Shown piece after piece: positions 38,295 to 49,583 of a stretch of DNA of 64,000 nucleotides; position 1 is the first letter of the stretch; each line of letters opens with the position of its first letter. The stretch comes from Symbiodinium natans (Eukaryota > Sar > Dinophyceae > Suessiales > Symbiodiniaceae), in contig CAJNDS010002363.1 in the NCBI GenBank assembly GCA_905221605.1, forward strand, positions 186,001 through 250,000, read 5' to 3'. The position numbers were made by a program, and so were the translations under genes. Under the pieces are notes generated by a model that saw only the letters and a list, made by a program, of their open reading frames with translations, made no database searches and was not told where the DNA came from.

Positions 38295-38426
38295 GTATAA
38301 GGGGGAACATCCCAGCACCCCTAAACCCTAAACCCTAAACCCTAAACCCCTAAACCCTAAACCCTAAACCCCTAAACCCCTCAACCCTAAACCCTAAACC
38401 CTGTATAAGGGGGGACATCCCAACAC
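38295..38426 (-). repeat. Telomere tract with 24-bp flanking duplication
   Basis: CCCTAAA/CCCCTAAA units (38319-38402) lie between two 24-bp copies that start GTATAAGGGGG and end CATCCC(A)RCAC, at 38295-38318 and 38403-38426, with two mismatches. Confidence 0.88.
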
Positions 38427-38486
38427 AGAGGGCTGGTCGCCTTTCTTCTCGTTGATCTTCTGGATGTCCTTGGTGCACAGGCAGAG

Positions 38487-38520
38487 GTTTAGGGTTTAAG
38501 GTTTAGGGTTTAGGGTTTAG
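38487..38520 (+). repeat. Telomere tract abutting IR-1
   Basis: Four to five TTTAGGG units ending exactly at the CTACTTGG left end of the next element. Confidence 0.85.
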
Positions 38521-38595
38521 GGCTACTTGGAGGTTCATGGGCACTTAGAACCCCGTACTTATAAGCCCCCGACGTCCCCCATGCACCTCCAAGTA
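38521..38595. mobile_element. Compact IR-1 element
   Basis: Left end CTACTTGGAGGTTCATGGGC, right end CCCATGCACCTCCAAGTA, only 75 bp apart: a deletion derivative. Confidence 0.7.
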
Positions 38596-38910
38596 CCTGG
38601 ATTCCGCAATGTAGTTCTCTCCTTTGGGCACTGAATCTATACGTGCTGCGCGGAAACAACAGCTGTCCGAAAAATTGCCCCCCCCCAAACCCTTTTGACA
38701 AGGGACTCGACTGCTGCCCATACTTCCATGCCCCCTAAACCCCCCCCCAAAAAAAAAAAAAAACAAAAAACAATAATTATAAAAACAAATCAAACAGGAG
38801 GCGCAATCAAGGGCCCAGGCAATCCCGAACCCCTTCTTTGAAGCAGCTGTGTTCACCGATAGAAGCCCCCGAAAACTCACAAACTCCAGCATGTCCGCGG
38901 TCTTCTTCGC

Positions 38911-38960
38911 CCTAAACCCTAACCCCTAAACCCTAAACCCAAAATCCCCGAACCCTGTGC
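38911..38960 (-). repeat. Telomere tract
   Basis: CCCTAAA units with CCCTAACCCC and CCCAAAATCCCCGAA variants. Confidence 0.8.
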
Positions 38961-39019
38961 CCTAAACCCATCCTCTGAGAGATCCTCATCGGAACATGCT
39001 TTATGTTGATGTTTTCCTT

Positions 39020-39105
39020 CTTTTTTTCTCTCTCTATCTCTCTCGCTCTCTCTGTCTCTCTTTCAGGCAGTCTCTCATTATCGCTCTCTCGTCCTCTCTC
39101 TGCTT
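39020..39105 (+). repeat. (CT)n-rich stretch
   Basis: CTCTCT with interruptions. Confidence 0.85.
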
Positions 39106-39438
39106 GCTGCGAACTGAGCAGAACTTGTAAGGGAGATCCCGTGCTAAAGACCCCTTATCTACCCTATAACACCTAGGGGGGGCCCACTTCAGAACCCTTC
39201 TTACAGATTGAATATACTCGGGCCTTAAAGGGGTTCACGTTTGGATCTGTGACTTCCTGAGCTGTATGCTGCCGTAAAGCTTGATGTCTTAGCTACCTTG
39301 GTTTAGGCCGAACCTAAAATGGCCCATAAAACCCTCTGAACAATGTGCCTAAATATGATCCTCTAAACGCACAAAGGGAACATATTGAAATCTTCCCAGG
39401 TCTACCTAGAAACCCCTCCTGTGCACAGCTGACCCCCC

Positions 39439-39528
39439 CAAACCCTAAACCCTAAACCCTAAACCCTAAACCCTAAACCCTAAACCCTGAACCCTGAACC
39501 CTGAACCCTGAACCCTGAACCCTGAAGC
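39439..39528 (-). repeat. Telomere tract changing unit partway
   Basis: Seven CCCTAAA units followed by seven CCCTGAA units. Confidence 0.92.
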
Positions 39529-39612
39529 CCCAACATCCTACGACATGCCCGAGATGGAGGCCGGGTCGTCCTGATATCCGTGGTACCTGGCTCTCTGCAA
39601 TTCGCTTGCACT

Positions 39613-39650
39613 TTAGGGTTTAGGGTTTAGGGTCTAGGGTTTAGGGTTTC
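39613..39650 (+). repeat. Short telomere tract
   Basis: Five TTTAGGG-type units. Confidence 0.85.
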
Positions 39651-39855
39651 CCACAGGGACCAGGTACCCTTTTTGTATGTCCTCGGACCGTAAAGAGGTT
39701 CCTGCATGCTTTTTTTGGGCCCAAACATACACCATAAAGGTACATGGACCCTCAGGGGTTTTGACATTCCTGGAATCCGCCACACCCTTGGCACCTCCGA
39801 GTAGGATATCGTAAACAAAAAGTATCGCCCTGCATAGCCCAACTGCACTAGGCCC

Positions 39856-40022
39856 CCGGGTTCTTCGTAGGGAATTAGGGAATTATCGGGCCCTATATAC
39901 ATATAAACATATATATATATAAATATAATTATATATATATATATATATTTATATATATACATACCCTTTAAGGGATTATGCATCGTACCTCATTCCCTCA
40001 TTCTCTATAAAAAAAAACAGCC
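39856..40022. mobile_element. IR-4 element with internal (TA)n microsatellite
   Basis: Starts CCGGGTTCTTCGTAGGGAAT, ends CTCATTCCCTCATTCTCTAT. A TA-rich run (39898-39960) fills the centre, where 1871-1984 has a telomere tract. Confidence 0.55.
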
Positions 40023-40055
40023 AGGAGGTTGGCCCTTAGAAGCCTACCTACCCTA

Positions 40056-40340
40056 AACCCGAAACCCGAAACCCAAAACCCAAAACCCTACACCCTACAC
40101 CCTAAACCTACTTTCTTGCCATGTAGGTACTTAGGACCCTTGGGGCTAAAGTGCGAAGCCGCCACAGGCGCACTGGCCCACAACGCAGTCCTCACGGCGG
40201 ACGGCCCGAAACTGCTTCAGCACCTGGGCGCCATGGTTTGGGTTTTGGTTTAGGGTTTGGGGTTTGGGGTTTAGGGTTTAGGGTGTAGGGTTTAGGGTGT
40301 AGGCTTTATGGTTTAGGGTTTAGGGTGTAGGGTTTAGGTG
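40056..40340. repeat. Head-to-head degenerate telomere tracts
   Basis: CCCGAAA, CCCAAAA and CCCTACA variants at 40056-40107 face TTTGGGG and TTTAGGG variants at 40233-40340. Confidence 0.8.
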
Positions 40341-40397
40341 GGGCCTTTCAGCGTTGCAGCATCCCTTGCAAACCAAATGAACCCCTTGGACCCCCTA

Positions 40398-40595
40398 AAC
40401 CCTATACCCTAAAACCCTAGAACACTAAAGCCCTATAACCCTTTCACCCTAAACCCAGTTTATAACCCTAAACCTCTAAAACCCTATAACCCTACATCCT
40501 AGAACCCAATACCCTATAACCCTAAACCCTATACCCCTAAACCCCATACCCCTACAACCCTACATCCCTATAACAATATCCCTTAAACGCTAAAC
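40398..40595 (-). repeat. Highly degenerate telomere-derived tract
   Basis: About 200 bp of CCCTAAA-like units with CCCTATAA, CCTAGAAC and CCCTACA changes; it looks old. Confidence 0.75.
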
Positions 40596-40752
40596 CCGTT
40601 TGTGGTCTCATAGTGGCTCATCGCTACTTGACCTCCGTCTGAAGATTCTGGAGCTGAGAATGTGGCCTTCACCTTCTCGTCACGGACATCTTCCGGGTTC
40701 AGGCTGGCCTCAATTCAGCAGGGACTGGCTTCTGAGGTGGCTGAAGCCCAAG

Positions 40753-40797
40753 GCTAAACCCTAAACCCTAAACCCTAAACCCTAAACCCTAAGCCCC
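40753..40797 (-). repeat. Telomere tract
   Basis: Six CCCTAAA units. Confidence 0.92.
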
Positions 40798-41540
40798 AGG
40801 TTTAAGAAGTTGGGGTTGTGAATGACCTTGCGGACTCGAAGCTATGCCCTTGAAGAGCTCCGCAATCCATTTAGACGGCCTCTCACGCACAAATCTGAGC
40901 CTGAGCGTTTAGACCTACACAGGTCTCTCTCTGCAAGCAAGATCCCCAAGCAGAATCGCCTCGCTGAGGCTGTTTAGGGTTTGAAGTTTAGAGTTTGGGG
41001 TTTAGGGTCTAACCATCTGAAACCTCCCCGATAAGCCGGTCGAGAGCCCAGAGCGCCATTTTGACGCATCCTCGCGCCAAGTCGCCAAGTGGTGACCAAG
41101 CACAACTACGCAAGGCTGGACTGGAACAGAAGAGTACCTACCACTTGGGAATTTACTAGATTTAGGAGCAACCTAGCAATACAAAGGGTACCCTTTTTGG
41201 GGATGATAAGGGAACCCCAACCTTGAAAAAAGGAAGTAAGGTCCTGCTCCGGGCCCTAATTTATTCTGAATCCTTCGGCAAGCCCTGGCATCCTCATCAC
41301 TTCTTGCTCTTCTTCTTTCCTTGCCCGCATGGATTTTGGCAGAGTTTGTGATGAGGGGTTGAGGTTGGGCAGTTCTCCCTGAGGCTATCAAGGGTTTAGG
41401 GTTTTAGGGGGCTGAGCTAGAGACACCAACCCTAAGCCCTAAACCCTGAACCTAAAACCTAAACCCGGCAAACCCCCAAACTCTGGACGTCTCCAATTAC
41501 ACTCAAGGGCGGAGTCTAAAAGGGTATATGGTTCATTTAC

Positions 41541-41690
41541 CCTACTTGGAGGTTCATGGTACTTCTTAACCAACTATAAATACTGTACTTATAACTGTTC
41601 TTAGAACCATATTCGGGCACTAAAGGGGCTTATAAGTGGGCTATAAGTACAGTTAAATTGGATAATAAGTCCATGAACCTCCAGATTATG
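41541..41690. mobile_element. IR-1 element, long form
   Basis: Left CTACTTGGAGGTTCATGG, right AAGTCCATGAACCTCCAGA, with a largely palindromic interior (ACTGTACTTATAACTG against CTATAAGTACAGT). Confidence 0.75.
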
Positions 41691-41756
41691 GTGGTATAGG
41701 GTCTATGCCCCCCCCCCCCCCCCCCAATTTTAGGGCTCATTTGGTCCTCAAGGTAA

Positions 41757-41875
41757 GCCCTACTTGAAGGTTCATATGGGGTTCAGGTGTAGAAGTGTCT
41801 TAAATAGTGTGCATTGTAACCATACGTATGCTACTTAGAATCCTCCTTATAAGTAGGAACCTCCAAGTATGCTGT
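41757..41875. mobile_element. IR-1 element
   Basis: Left CCCTACTTGAAGGTTCAT, right AAGTAGGAACCTCCAAGTA. Confidence 0.6.
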
Positions 41876-41985
41876 CTGCTCTGAACCTTGTAGACCCGAG
41901 ACAGTTCACACCCCGGGTTTCGAGCCTCTCCTTTTGACACCGTGAATCCCTAAGCCCTCTAGCCCGGGCCCAAAACTAATTGGAC

Positions 41986-42033
41986 CCTAAACCCTAAACC
42001 CTAAACCCTAAACCCTAAACCCTAAACCCTAAC
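41986..42033 (-). repeat. Telomere tract
   Basis: Seven CCCTAAA units. Confidence 0.93.
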
Positions 42034-42181
42034 CAGTACCCAGAATTCCATAGACTCCGAATTTCCAGAGACCTGGCCTACTTGCACCCTAAAGCCAGGA
42101 TCGCATACCCCATCCTACGAGAATACCTGTGACAAACTGAACCCTAATATTTTGGGGGTCATACCCCTTGGCTGCTCTTAG

Positions 42182-42276
42182 CAGGGTAGCTATAAACCTA
42201 GTTTTTAGCTGCCTTCTTAAGAAACCCAATAAACCCAAAAAGGCTAAAGATGTAAAGTTACAGTAAAGCACCAAAG
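42182..42276. repeat. IR-10 dispersed repeat, copy 1
   Basis: GGGTAGCTATAAA, TTTTAGCTGCCTT, AAGAAACCCAATAAACCCAA and TTACAGTAAAG match 59347-59441 in the same order and orientation. Confidence 0.7.
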
Positions 42277-42599
42277 ACCCTATCTGAAACTCTCTTTACC
42301 TGCAGCTTAATGGGTTACACCTATGAGGGCTTAGGGTTTAGGGTTTGGGGTTAGGGGTTTAGGGCTCTCTCCCTGACTGCGGCCGCCAGTGGCCGCCCTC
42401 TTTCTCCTTTGCTTGCGAGAGCTTCTCTGCCAGCACCTCTCAAGCCATGGCTGTTTAGGGTTCAGGGTTTAGGGTTTAGGGTTTAGGTGTATATCTCTGT
42501 CTCTCCCCCCTCCGTCTCTCGTCGCCCTACTCTACTTCTATGCATGCCTAATTATTCTGCGTTTCATTATACCATGCTCGTTGCTTGCAGTCATGGTGC

Positions 42600-42690
42600 G
42601 TGCCCTGTCTCCTCATCTCTCTTCCTTTCTCGCTCTCGCTCTCTCTCTCTCTCTCTCTCTCGCTCTCCCTTTCCTTCACCCTCACTTCCC
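42600..42690 (+). repeat. (CT)n microsatellite
   Basis: CTCTCGCTCTC followed by a clean CT run at about 42638-42662. Confidence 0.9.
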
Positions 42691-42875
42691 GCCCTCCAAA
42701 CCCTGCTGCGAGTTAAAAGACCCCAAACGCAACATCAAAAAGCCTGACGCGGAGCACCTCTCTAATCTAACCTCAGCAACAGAGGGCCTGCTTCACGCAC
42801 TTCTGCTCCTGCTGGCGGCGTGCCATGATGAGTTTTCGACTCCGAAGCCCATAAGGGGTTTAGATGGGTTGTGAG

Positions 42876-43006
42876 GGTTAGGGTTTAGGGTTTAGGGTTT
42901 AGGGTTTAGGGTTTAGGGTTTAGGGTTTAGGGTTTAGGGTTTAGGGTTTAGGGTTTAGGGTTTAGGGTTTAGGGTTTAGGGTTTAGGGTTTAGGGTTTAG
43001 GGTTTA
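42876..43006 (+). repeat. Long interstitial telomere tract
   Basis: About 18 consecutive TTTAGGG units, essentially perfect, among the longest in the window and therefore probably young. Confidence 0.96.
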
Positions 43007-43144
43007 TCAACATCGGGGGCTCATCATCCCGAAATCCAAAAAAGTTAAAGTTACCACATGTGGTAGTGAGCTCTCGAAGGTTGCGATCAGAAACTTCTTC
43101 AGCGTTTACTTTGAGCAAAGATGCACAACCTCAATGTTGCAATA

Positions 43145-43258
43145 CTTGGTAGCCCAGTAACCATGTTACAATAAGGGCACCCTTTTTGGGGTTGGTAACT
43201 TTATCAGGGAGCCTTGAACCAAAACAGGAACGGCAAAGGGTACCACTGGGCTACCAAG
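43145..43258. mobile_element. IR-2 element
   Basis: Perfect 14-bp terminal inverted repeats, CTTGGTAGCCCAGT and ACTGGGCTACCAAG, 114 bp in all. Copies are at 48891-49001, 55327-55442 and (left part) 60233-60332. Confidence 0.8.
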
Positions 43259-43320
43259 AGTACTTGAAGGTTCATGGGTACTCATAACCCAATTATATAA
43301 GTCTACTTACCTGGAATAGG
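43259..43320. mobile_element. Partial IR-1 element next to IR-2
   Basis: AGTACTTGAAGGTTCATGGG and ATTATATAAGTCTACTTA: left half only, then a telomere-like tract. Confidence 0.45.
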
Positions 43321-43415
43321 GTTTAGGACCTTTAGGGTTAGGGTTTATATAGGGTTTAGGGAAAAGGGTTTAGGGTTTAGGGTCAAGGGTCAAGGGTCAA
43401 GGGTTTAGGGTTCAG
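43316..43415 (+). repeat. Telomere-derived tract with GGGTCAA units
   Basis: TTTAGGG variants with three GGTCAAG units near 43380-43400. Confidence 0.75.
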
Positions 43416-44283
43416 GGCAGGCTTCTTCACCACGCCCACCTCAATCAGGAAGGCCCGAACAATCCTCTCTCGGACGCAGTGCGCGCAACCTGCCATGGGA
43501 CCCGGGTGTGCGGCTTTTAGGTTTAGGGTTTGGGGTTGTGGGGTTTAGGGTTTAGGGTAGATCCCTGAGGATTGAATGTTGATAAGCCTTTTGCTCAGAA
43601 CTGACTGTGCATCAGCTCTTTGGAAGGCCGAAATCCTAAGCACGAAAGTCCTAAGCCCTGAATCCTGCTATCAGCCCTAAACCCTAAGCCCTAAACTCTA
43701 AACTTGTTTATAGCATGATGGTTAAGACTTTTCCCACTCGCGCATAGCCGGGCAGGGCCAGGGGGCACAAGATATCGGTTTTAGGCTTTACGGGTTAGGG
43801 TTCAGGGTGATACCTTATACTAATAGTCCTTAATAGAGTTTTTAATAGGGGGTACCCCAAGCCCTAAACCCTAATTGACTGCAAAGGAACCTAGGAAGAT
43901 CCCGGGAATGGCAGGTCCGACAGCTCGATAGGGTTGATCAACGGACTAAAGGAGGTACCCTTCTAAGGGACCTGAGGGGTTATTTTAGTTCGGGGTTATC
44001 TGGGGGGGGGGAGGGGTTGCTTTAGGCATATGTTGGGGATACATAAGGCTTCAAAATGGGGAAATAAGATTAAGGGTCCCTTCTGGGGGTCCCTCCTTGT
44101 ACCCCTTAAGATGGGGGCTCATGGCGCCTTAGTAAGTACAAGCTTTAGAAGTAGTTCGGGTACTTCTAAGGTTTGGGGTTTGGGGTTTAGGGTTTAGTCC
44201 AAAAGGTCCTAAGGGCCCCTACTTAAAGGTACCCCTGAACCCTGAACCTTCAAGTGGGGTTGAGGGTTCAGATTCTGTTCTCA

Positions 44284-44380
44284 GACCCTAAACCCAAAAC
44301 CCTAAACCCTAAACCCTACACCCTAAACCCTAAACCCAAAACCCAAAACCCAAAACCCTAAACCCTAAACCCTAAACCTG
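44284..44380 (-). repeat. Telomere-derived tract
   Basis: CCCTAAA and CCCAAAA units over about 95 bp. Confidence 0.9.
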
Positions 44381-44439
44381 CGTTTTGCGCGTGTTGAGCC
44401 TTCAGACAGGAACAGGGCGGAGTCAGGGAGGTGCTGGTA

Positions 44440-44610
44440 CGACCCTTACTTATAACCATGCTCATCCTGCACTGGGAGGTTCATGGTTTAGGGTTTAGGG
44501 TTTAGGGTTTAGGGTTTAGTCCATGGGTACTTATAGGTAGGCTTCCAAGTGCCTGAATAAAGGCGAGAACCCGTATAAGCCCACTAGGAAGTACCCAGGA
44601 ATAAGGCAGG
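44440..44610. mobile_element. IR-1 element carrying a telomere insertion with CATGG duplication
   Basis: The conserved GGTTCATGGGTACTTATA left arm is split: GTTCATGG (to 44486), five TTTAGGG units, then CCATGGGTACTTATA. CATGG is duplicated at 44482-44486 and 44522-44526. Confidence 0.75.
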
Positions 44611-44611
44611 T

Positions 44612-44830
44612 TACTTGAAGGTTCAGGGTACTTATAAGTAGGGTTCCAAGCGCCCTGAAAAGGCTGCAACCATAGCTACCCTACTTCAAACTGGCCCAAA
44701 ACCCAAGGAAATAAAAGTTTGAACTTTGAGAGTAAAACTACCTTATAAGAAGCCCAAAAGTTGAAAAGTTGGGTTTTGAGCCAGTAAGACTTCTAACCCT
44801 ACTTCTCAGTACTCACGAACCTCCGCGCAG
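44612..44830. mobile_element. IR-1 element with a nested smaller element
   Basis: Left TTACTTGAAGGTTCAGGGTA, right CAGTACTCACGAACCTCCGC. It contains the IR-11 element at 44690-44785. Confidence 0.65.
44690..44785. mobile_element. IR-11 nested inverted-repeat element
   Basis: Ends ACTGGCCCAAAACCCAA and TTGGGTTTTGAGCCAGT are near-perfect inverted repeats (one mismatch), 96 bp in total, inside an IR-1 copy. Confidence 0.65.
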
Positions 44831-44867
44831 ACCTTTGGGGGGCATCCGAAGCTCGAACCCTTTGCTG

Positions 44868-44943
44868 TGTTTAGGGTTTAGGGTTTAGGGTTTCGGGTTT
44901 CGGGTTTAGGGTTTAGGGTTTAGGGCTCGGGGTTTAGTGTTTA
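44868..44943 (+). repeat. Telomere tract
   Basis: TTTAGGG with TTTCGGG variants. Confidence 0.88.
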
Positions 44944-46124
44944 CGTTGAACGAATGGCCCGAACGCACACTTGCATCGAAGCTACGCGAGCCGCCGTAAG
45001 CGCGGTTCACGCGCTTCTCTCTCTTCTTGAGGCGCATGTACCTCGGGGTCGAAGGCGATGGTCACCTAAAGAACCCAACACCTGCGTTTGTTGTACGCCA
45101 ACTACCTGAGAACCCCAAAACGGGATGTCGAACAACAGATGCAAAAAAAGTACGTAGCTGGGCCTCTCAAGGGTATGCAAGGCGTGGGATCAGGGATCAG
45201 CGGGGTTTCGGGTTTATAGGGTTGAGGCTTCTGCCCTAAACCCTAAACCCTAAACCCTCTTGACCTGTAAGGTGGTGTGGGGACGGCTTGCAGGGCTTAG
45301 GGCTGAGGGTTCAGGGGTTTGCCCATACTCGAAACCCTAACGCCTTAAACCCTAAACCAAGGATGATTCATGGGAAACTCGGGAAGCCCTGAGGGAGTTC
45401 AAGAACCAGCTTTGCGTGCGCATGTCGGGGAAGAACATCTAAGCATCGCAGAAACGCTCATGCCAGAGGGCCGAGGAATTATAGCGTAGAAAACTCCACC
45501 GTTTTTTTCTCCCGTGTTTTTTGTTTTTGCTTGTTTCACTGTGCCCGTCGCCTCGCGCCGACTGTACCCTCTCTCGTAGCTTACACGCTTCCTGCGCCGA
45601 CAGCTCTGCGCACCACAAAATGGCACAGCAGGAAAGGGTGGGGGAGGGAGGGGGGGGAAGGGGATGCAGATTGGAGATGGTGGAGAGGGGAGTGGGGGCA
45701 ACGAAACAATGCAAGAACAATGTCAAGAAGCAAGGGTGTCAACAAAACATGCAGAGGAGGTCGTGCAACAAAAGTCTCTGCAAGCCCGAAGCCAACAAGC
45801 CTTAGCCCAGAAGACGAAATAAACCTTCAAAGCCAAACAATCAAATCGTAGCAGTAGAAAAAGTGGAAACAAACAAACTATCAAATTTTTCAGGGTAGTC
45901 ACAACGTTATACACCCTCTAAGACCCACGGGCCCATACTTCAGAACCCTTAAAGAAGGTACGGGACCACTTTCAGGGGCCACGTAACTTCCCTTAGAATG
46001 TTAGTCCATCACGCTGAAAAATACCCATGTCTTGTGCAGGCCTTTCCTTTTTGGCTACTTCGGAGGTCCGGAGGAAGCTCTACTACAACGACGTTTAGGG
46101 CATAGTGCCATTGAATGCTCCCAG

Positions 46125-46215
46125 ACCCTAAACCCTACACCCTACACCCTCCACCCTAAACCCTAAACTCTAAACCCTAAACCCTAAACCCTCAACCCTA
46201 AAAACCCTAAACCCT
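46125..46215 (-). repeat. Telomere tract, left arm of head-to-head pair
   Basis: CCCTAAA and CCCTACA units. Confidence 0.88.
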
Positions 46216-46287
46216 AGCATGCCAGGGGTCTCAATGGGGCGCAACCGCGGCAGTCCGATTAGCGCCTTGCCGCAGTCTCCGCCTTGG

Positions 46288-46520
46288 CTTGGTTTAGTTT
46301 GGGGTTTAGGGTTTAGGGTTTAGGGTTTAGGGTTTAGGGTTTAGGGTTTAGGGTTTAAGGTTTAGGGTTTAGGGTTTAGGGTTTAGGGTTTAGGGTTTAG
46401 GGTTTAGGGTTTAGGGTTTAGGGTTTAGGGTTTAGGGTTTAGGGTTTAGGGTTTAGGGCGTAAGGCTTAGGGCTTAGGGCTTAGGGTTGAGGGTTTAGGG
46501 ATTAGGGTTTAGGGTTTCGC
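46288..46520 (+). repeat. Longest telomere tract in the window
   Basis: About 30 TTTAGGG units, near-perfect over 46300-46460, with degenerate CTTAGGG units at the right. It faces the tract at 46125-46215 across about 70 bp. Confidence 0.96.
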
Positions 46521-46619
46521 GCTTAGGGGCGGAGTCGTAAGTCGAGTTGATGCTCTTAGGCTGTAGGGTTTCTAGGGCTCCTAGACTTATAAGGGGTTGT
46601 CGCTTTGGGCTTCTCTGTC

Positions 46620-46686
46620 TACCCTAAACCCTAAACCCTAAACCCTAAATCCCCAAATCCCAACCCTAAACCCTAAACCCTAAACC
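46620..46686 (-). repeat. Telomere tract
   Basis: CCCTAAA units with an AATCCCCAAATCCCAA interruption. Confidence 0.88.
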
Positions 46687-47269
46687 GGAGCCATGTCAGC
46701 GACATCTTCTACAGGAGGCTGAGTGACTCAGACGAAGCCGATGCTGGCCGTTCGGTCCCAAATCTTTCTGGTCCTGTCCCTATACAGTGTCTTGCTCCTT
46801 TTTGGTGCGACCAAAAACCTGAGCTCTAAACCCTACACCCTAAATTGCCCTAAGTGCCTTCATCCCTAAACCCTCTCCTTCCGTTCGGGCACGTGGACTA
46901 CCAGGTGCGAGAGGGTTGCCCGAGTCGATTCTGGAAGTCTTGAGTACAGATCATGAACTTGGTTTACGTTAGCGAAATAAGACCACTTTGCCATAATTCC
47001 CTAAACTCTAAACGAGTCCAAACTCTAGAAAAGCCATACACAACATACAACCCCAATCGTGGTAAGAAAAGTAAGCTCCTTGGCAGGAACAGATGATCCC
47101 CGAGGCTGCTTATTTCGTGTGGGCCCAGTTCCTGTTGCTGTTGGGAGCTAAACCCTAAACCATAAACCGTAAACCCTAACCCCTGTAAACCCTATGCATC
47201 AGCTGACTCCCGGATACTCCCGACATTTTTAAACTCAAACCTCGAGGCAAGAAACTCCCTCAACCTCGC

Positions 47270-47385
47270 TACACCCGAAACCCTAAACCCTGAACCCTAA
47301 ACCCAAAACCCCAACCCTGAACCCTAAACCCCGAACCCTAAACACAAAACCTTAAACCCTACCCTGAACCCTAAACCCAAAACCC
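47270..47385 (-). repeat. Degenerate telomere tract
   Basis: CCCTAAA, CCCTGAA, CCCAAAA and CCCCGAA units mixed. Confidence 0.85.
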
Positions 47386-48460
47386 AGCGACCTAGGCTTG
47401 AAGGACAGGCGCAGTGGGGACCCTTTGCCTTCTTCTTGATGGCCTGGCAGGGTTTCGGGGTATAGGGGTTAGGATTTAGGGTTTAGGGTTTGGGGTTCAG
47501 GATTTAGGATTTCGGGCTTGGTGTGGGCGGTTTAGTGGCTCCGTTCATGCTGGGTACCAACACGAACCCGACAAACGGGGATCGCGATATTGCCCCATAC
47601 ACTACGCTGATGCCTACAAGGGTCGGGCATTCAAGCTGCAAAGACGGACTCTGGCTTGCCATCCTTCTTTTTTTTGGGGGGTACCTAACTTCGTTCTTGT
47701 GCCCAATTTGGCACGCATTCCTCGGATTGACTACAAACGCCTCAGCACAAAGCTGCCCATGAAACTGTCTCAACCATCATGACCTTACTCAGTCCAAAAC
47801 AGTAGAACGACTCTGGTGCCCATACTCCCACTATACACCTGCCATACTCCTGGGCTTCCCTCTTTTTGTGGGAGCTCCCACAAAATGTTCCTCTAGAAGC
47901 ATTGTAGAAACCCACCGCCCACGTACTTGAAACAAGTGTTGCCCTCAAGTGCGGAAGCCTGGGTCACAGCAACACCCCCTCCCACCAATTCCCCAGTGCA
48001 GTTAAAGGTTTAAGGTTTAGGGTCAGGAGCCCTTGCTGCAACCTGGTAAACAGCACGGCCGCCAGGGGTCTTCACGACCCGCTGCCTTGGAATCTCGCGA
48101 CGTTTGATTCAATAATCGTATGCGAGTGTTCATCGTATGTAAGTTTTCGGGTTGGGATCCAAGGTTTGGGAGTTAAGGTTTAGGGTCTAGGGCTTAAGGT
48201 TTGTAATCAGAAACCCGCTGCCCTGGAATTGCTCGAGTTTTGATTCCATAATCGTATGTAAGTGTTCGGGTTCTCTCACTCTGTTCCAAAAGGGGGTATA
48301 GCCTCCACTCCTCCGAAGTGTTAGGGTTTGGGATCCAAGGGTTGGGATTTAAGGTTTAATGAGGGTTGAGGGCTTAGGTCTTGTAATCAGAAACCCCCCC
48401 CACATTGCCTTTTTGTTGTTTGCAACTGGATGGAGCACCGACTGCCAGCAAGTGCGTGCA

Positions 48461-48602
48461 AACCCTAAACCCTAAACCCTAAACCCTAAACCCTAAGCCC
48501 TGAACCCTGAACCCTAAACCCTAAACCCTAAACCCTAAACCCTGAACCCTAAACCCTAAACCCTAAACCCTAAACCACCCTAAACCCTAAACCCTAAACC
48601 CA
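48461..48602 (-). repeat. Long telomere tract
   Basis: About 20 CCCTAAA units with a few CCCTGAA and one AAACCACCC interruption. Confidence 0.94.
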
Positions 48603-48890
48603 AGCAACGCCTCTGCTAGGAAGAGTTCAGGGACCAAAGACTCACTTCGGCATGTTTGCAGGCATCAACCCGAAATCCTTGAACGCCAAACAGAAGTTGA
48701 AGATTCGGCACCTATAATGAAACCAGAAGTTGATGGCTAGAGACAACATGACAAGCGCACCCGTGTGTTTGAAGAGCTTCTCCAAGTTCGAGTAGGCTTA
48801 TGTATAGACTTACTACATCAAGGGAATGCGCAGGTCTCACCCGCATAGATGCGCAATGCCCCTAATTTCGAAACCCTAAACTCTAACCCT

Positions 48891-49001
48891 CTTAGTAGCC
48901 CAGTAACCATATAATGATAAGGACACACTTTTCTTGGCTGCTACTTTATAAGGGAACCTTGAACCCAAGAAGAGGGTAAAGGGCACCACTGGGCTACCAA
49001 G
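48891..49001. mobile_element. IR-2 element
   Basis: CTTAGTAGCCCAGT at the left, ACTGGGCTACCAAG at the right, with the interior order of the 43145 copy. Confidence 0.78.
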
Positions 49002-49462
49002 CCAGTCCCGAACCCTCAACCCTAAACCCTAGGCCCTTTAAACTTCAAAGTTATAAGTCCAACAAAGCCCTTGAGGACGTGCCGTTCCTGGGGGTAGTGT
49101 TGACCCAGTTGGCCTAGAATGGCAAAGATGAGCGTGCAGGGTAGGAGTTTGAGGTTTAGGGTTTAGGGTTGGCAGCCCTGCTTCCTTAGCTGAGGCACTT
49201 GTTGGACTTTGTGTTGTAGCGGCATTGCCGCCGGTAGGTCAGCCGAAAGGCCATGGCCAAGAAAGGGCAGTCGCAAAAAGCGCGACGAGGTTGCGAGGAT
49301 CTTTTCCGGAGCCAGGCTGCGTATGTAGGATTTAGGGTTTAGGGTTTAGTTAGGGGTCCGAATGGGGTTTACCCTAAGGCCCAAAGGACTCTAATTTTAA
49401 GGTCCTTGCTCCCAAAGGCCTTATGATATGAAGGTTCGTGGGCGCACCAAGGAGGGGTCCGA

Positions 49463-49583
49463 TTGCTTGGAGGTTCACTAGGTACTTGTAAGTAGGGTTA
49501 GAAGTGGGGTAGCTATGGTTATACCGTTTATTTAGGGTACTTCGAACCCTACTTGTAAGCACCCATGAACTTTTCATGTGGGG
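49463..49583. mobile_element. IR-1 element
   Basis: Left GCTTGGAGGTTCACTAGGTA, right AAGCACCCATGAACTTTTCA, interior GGGGTAGCTATGGTTATACC. Confidence 0.7.

Noticed and set aside
42876-43006. True chromosome end
   Set aside because: All telomere tracts are internal with unique sequence on both sides, they occur in both orientations, and none is long enough or terminal.
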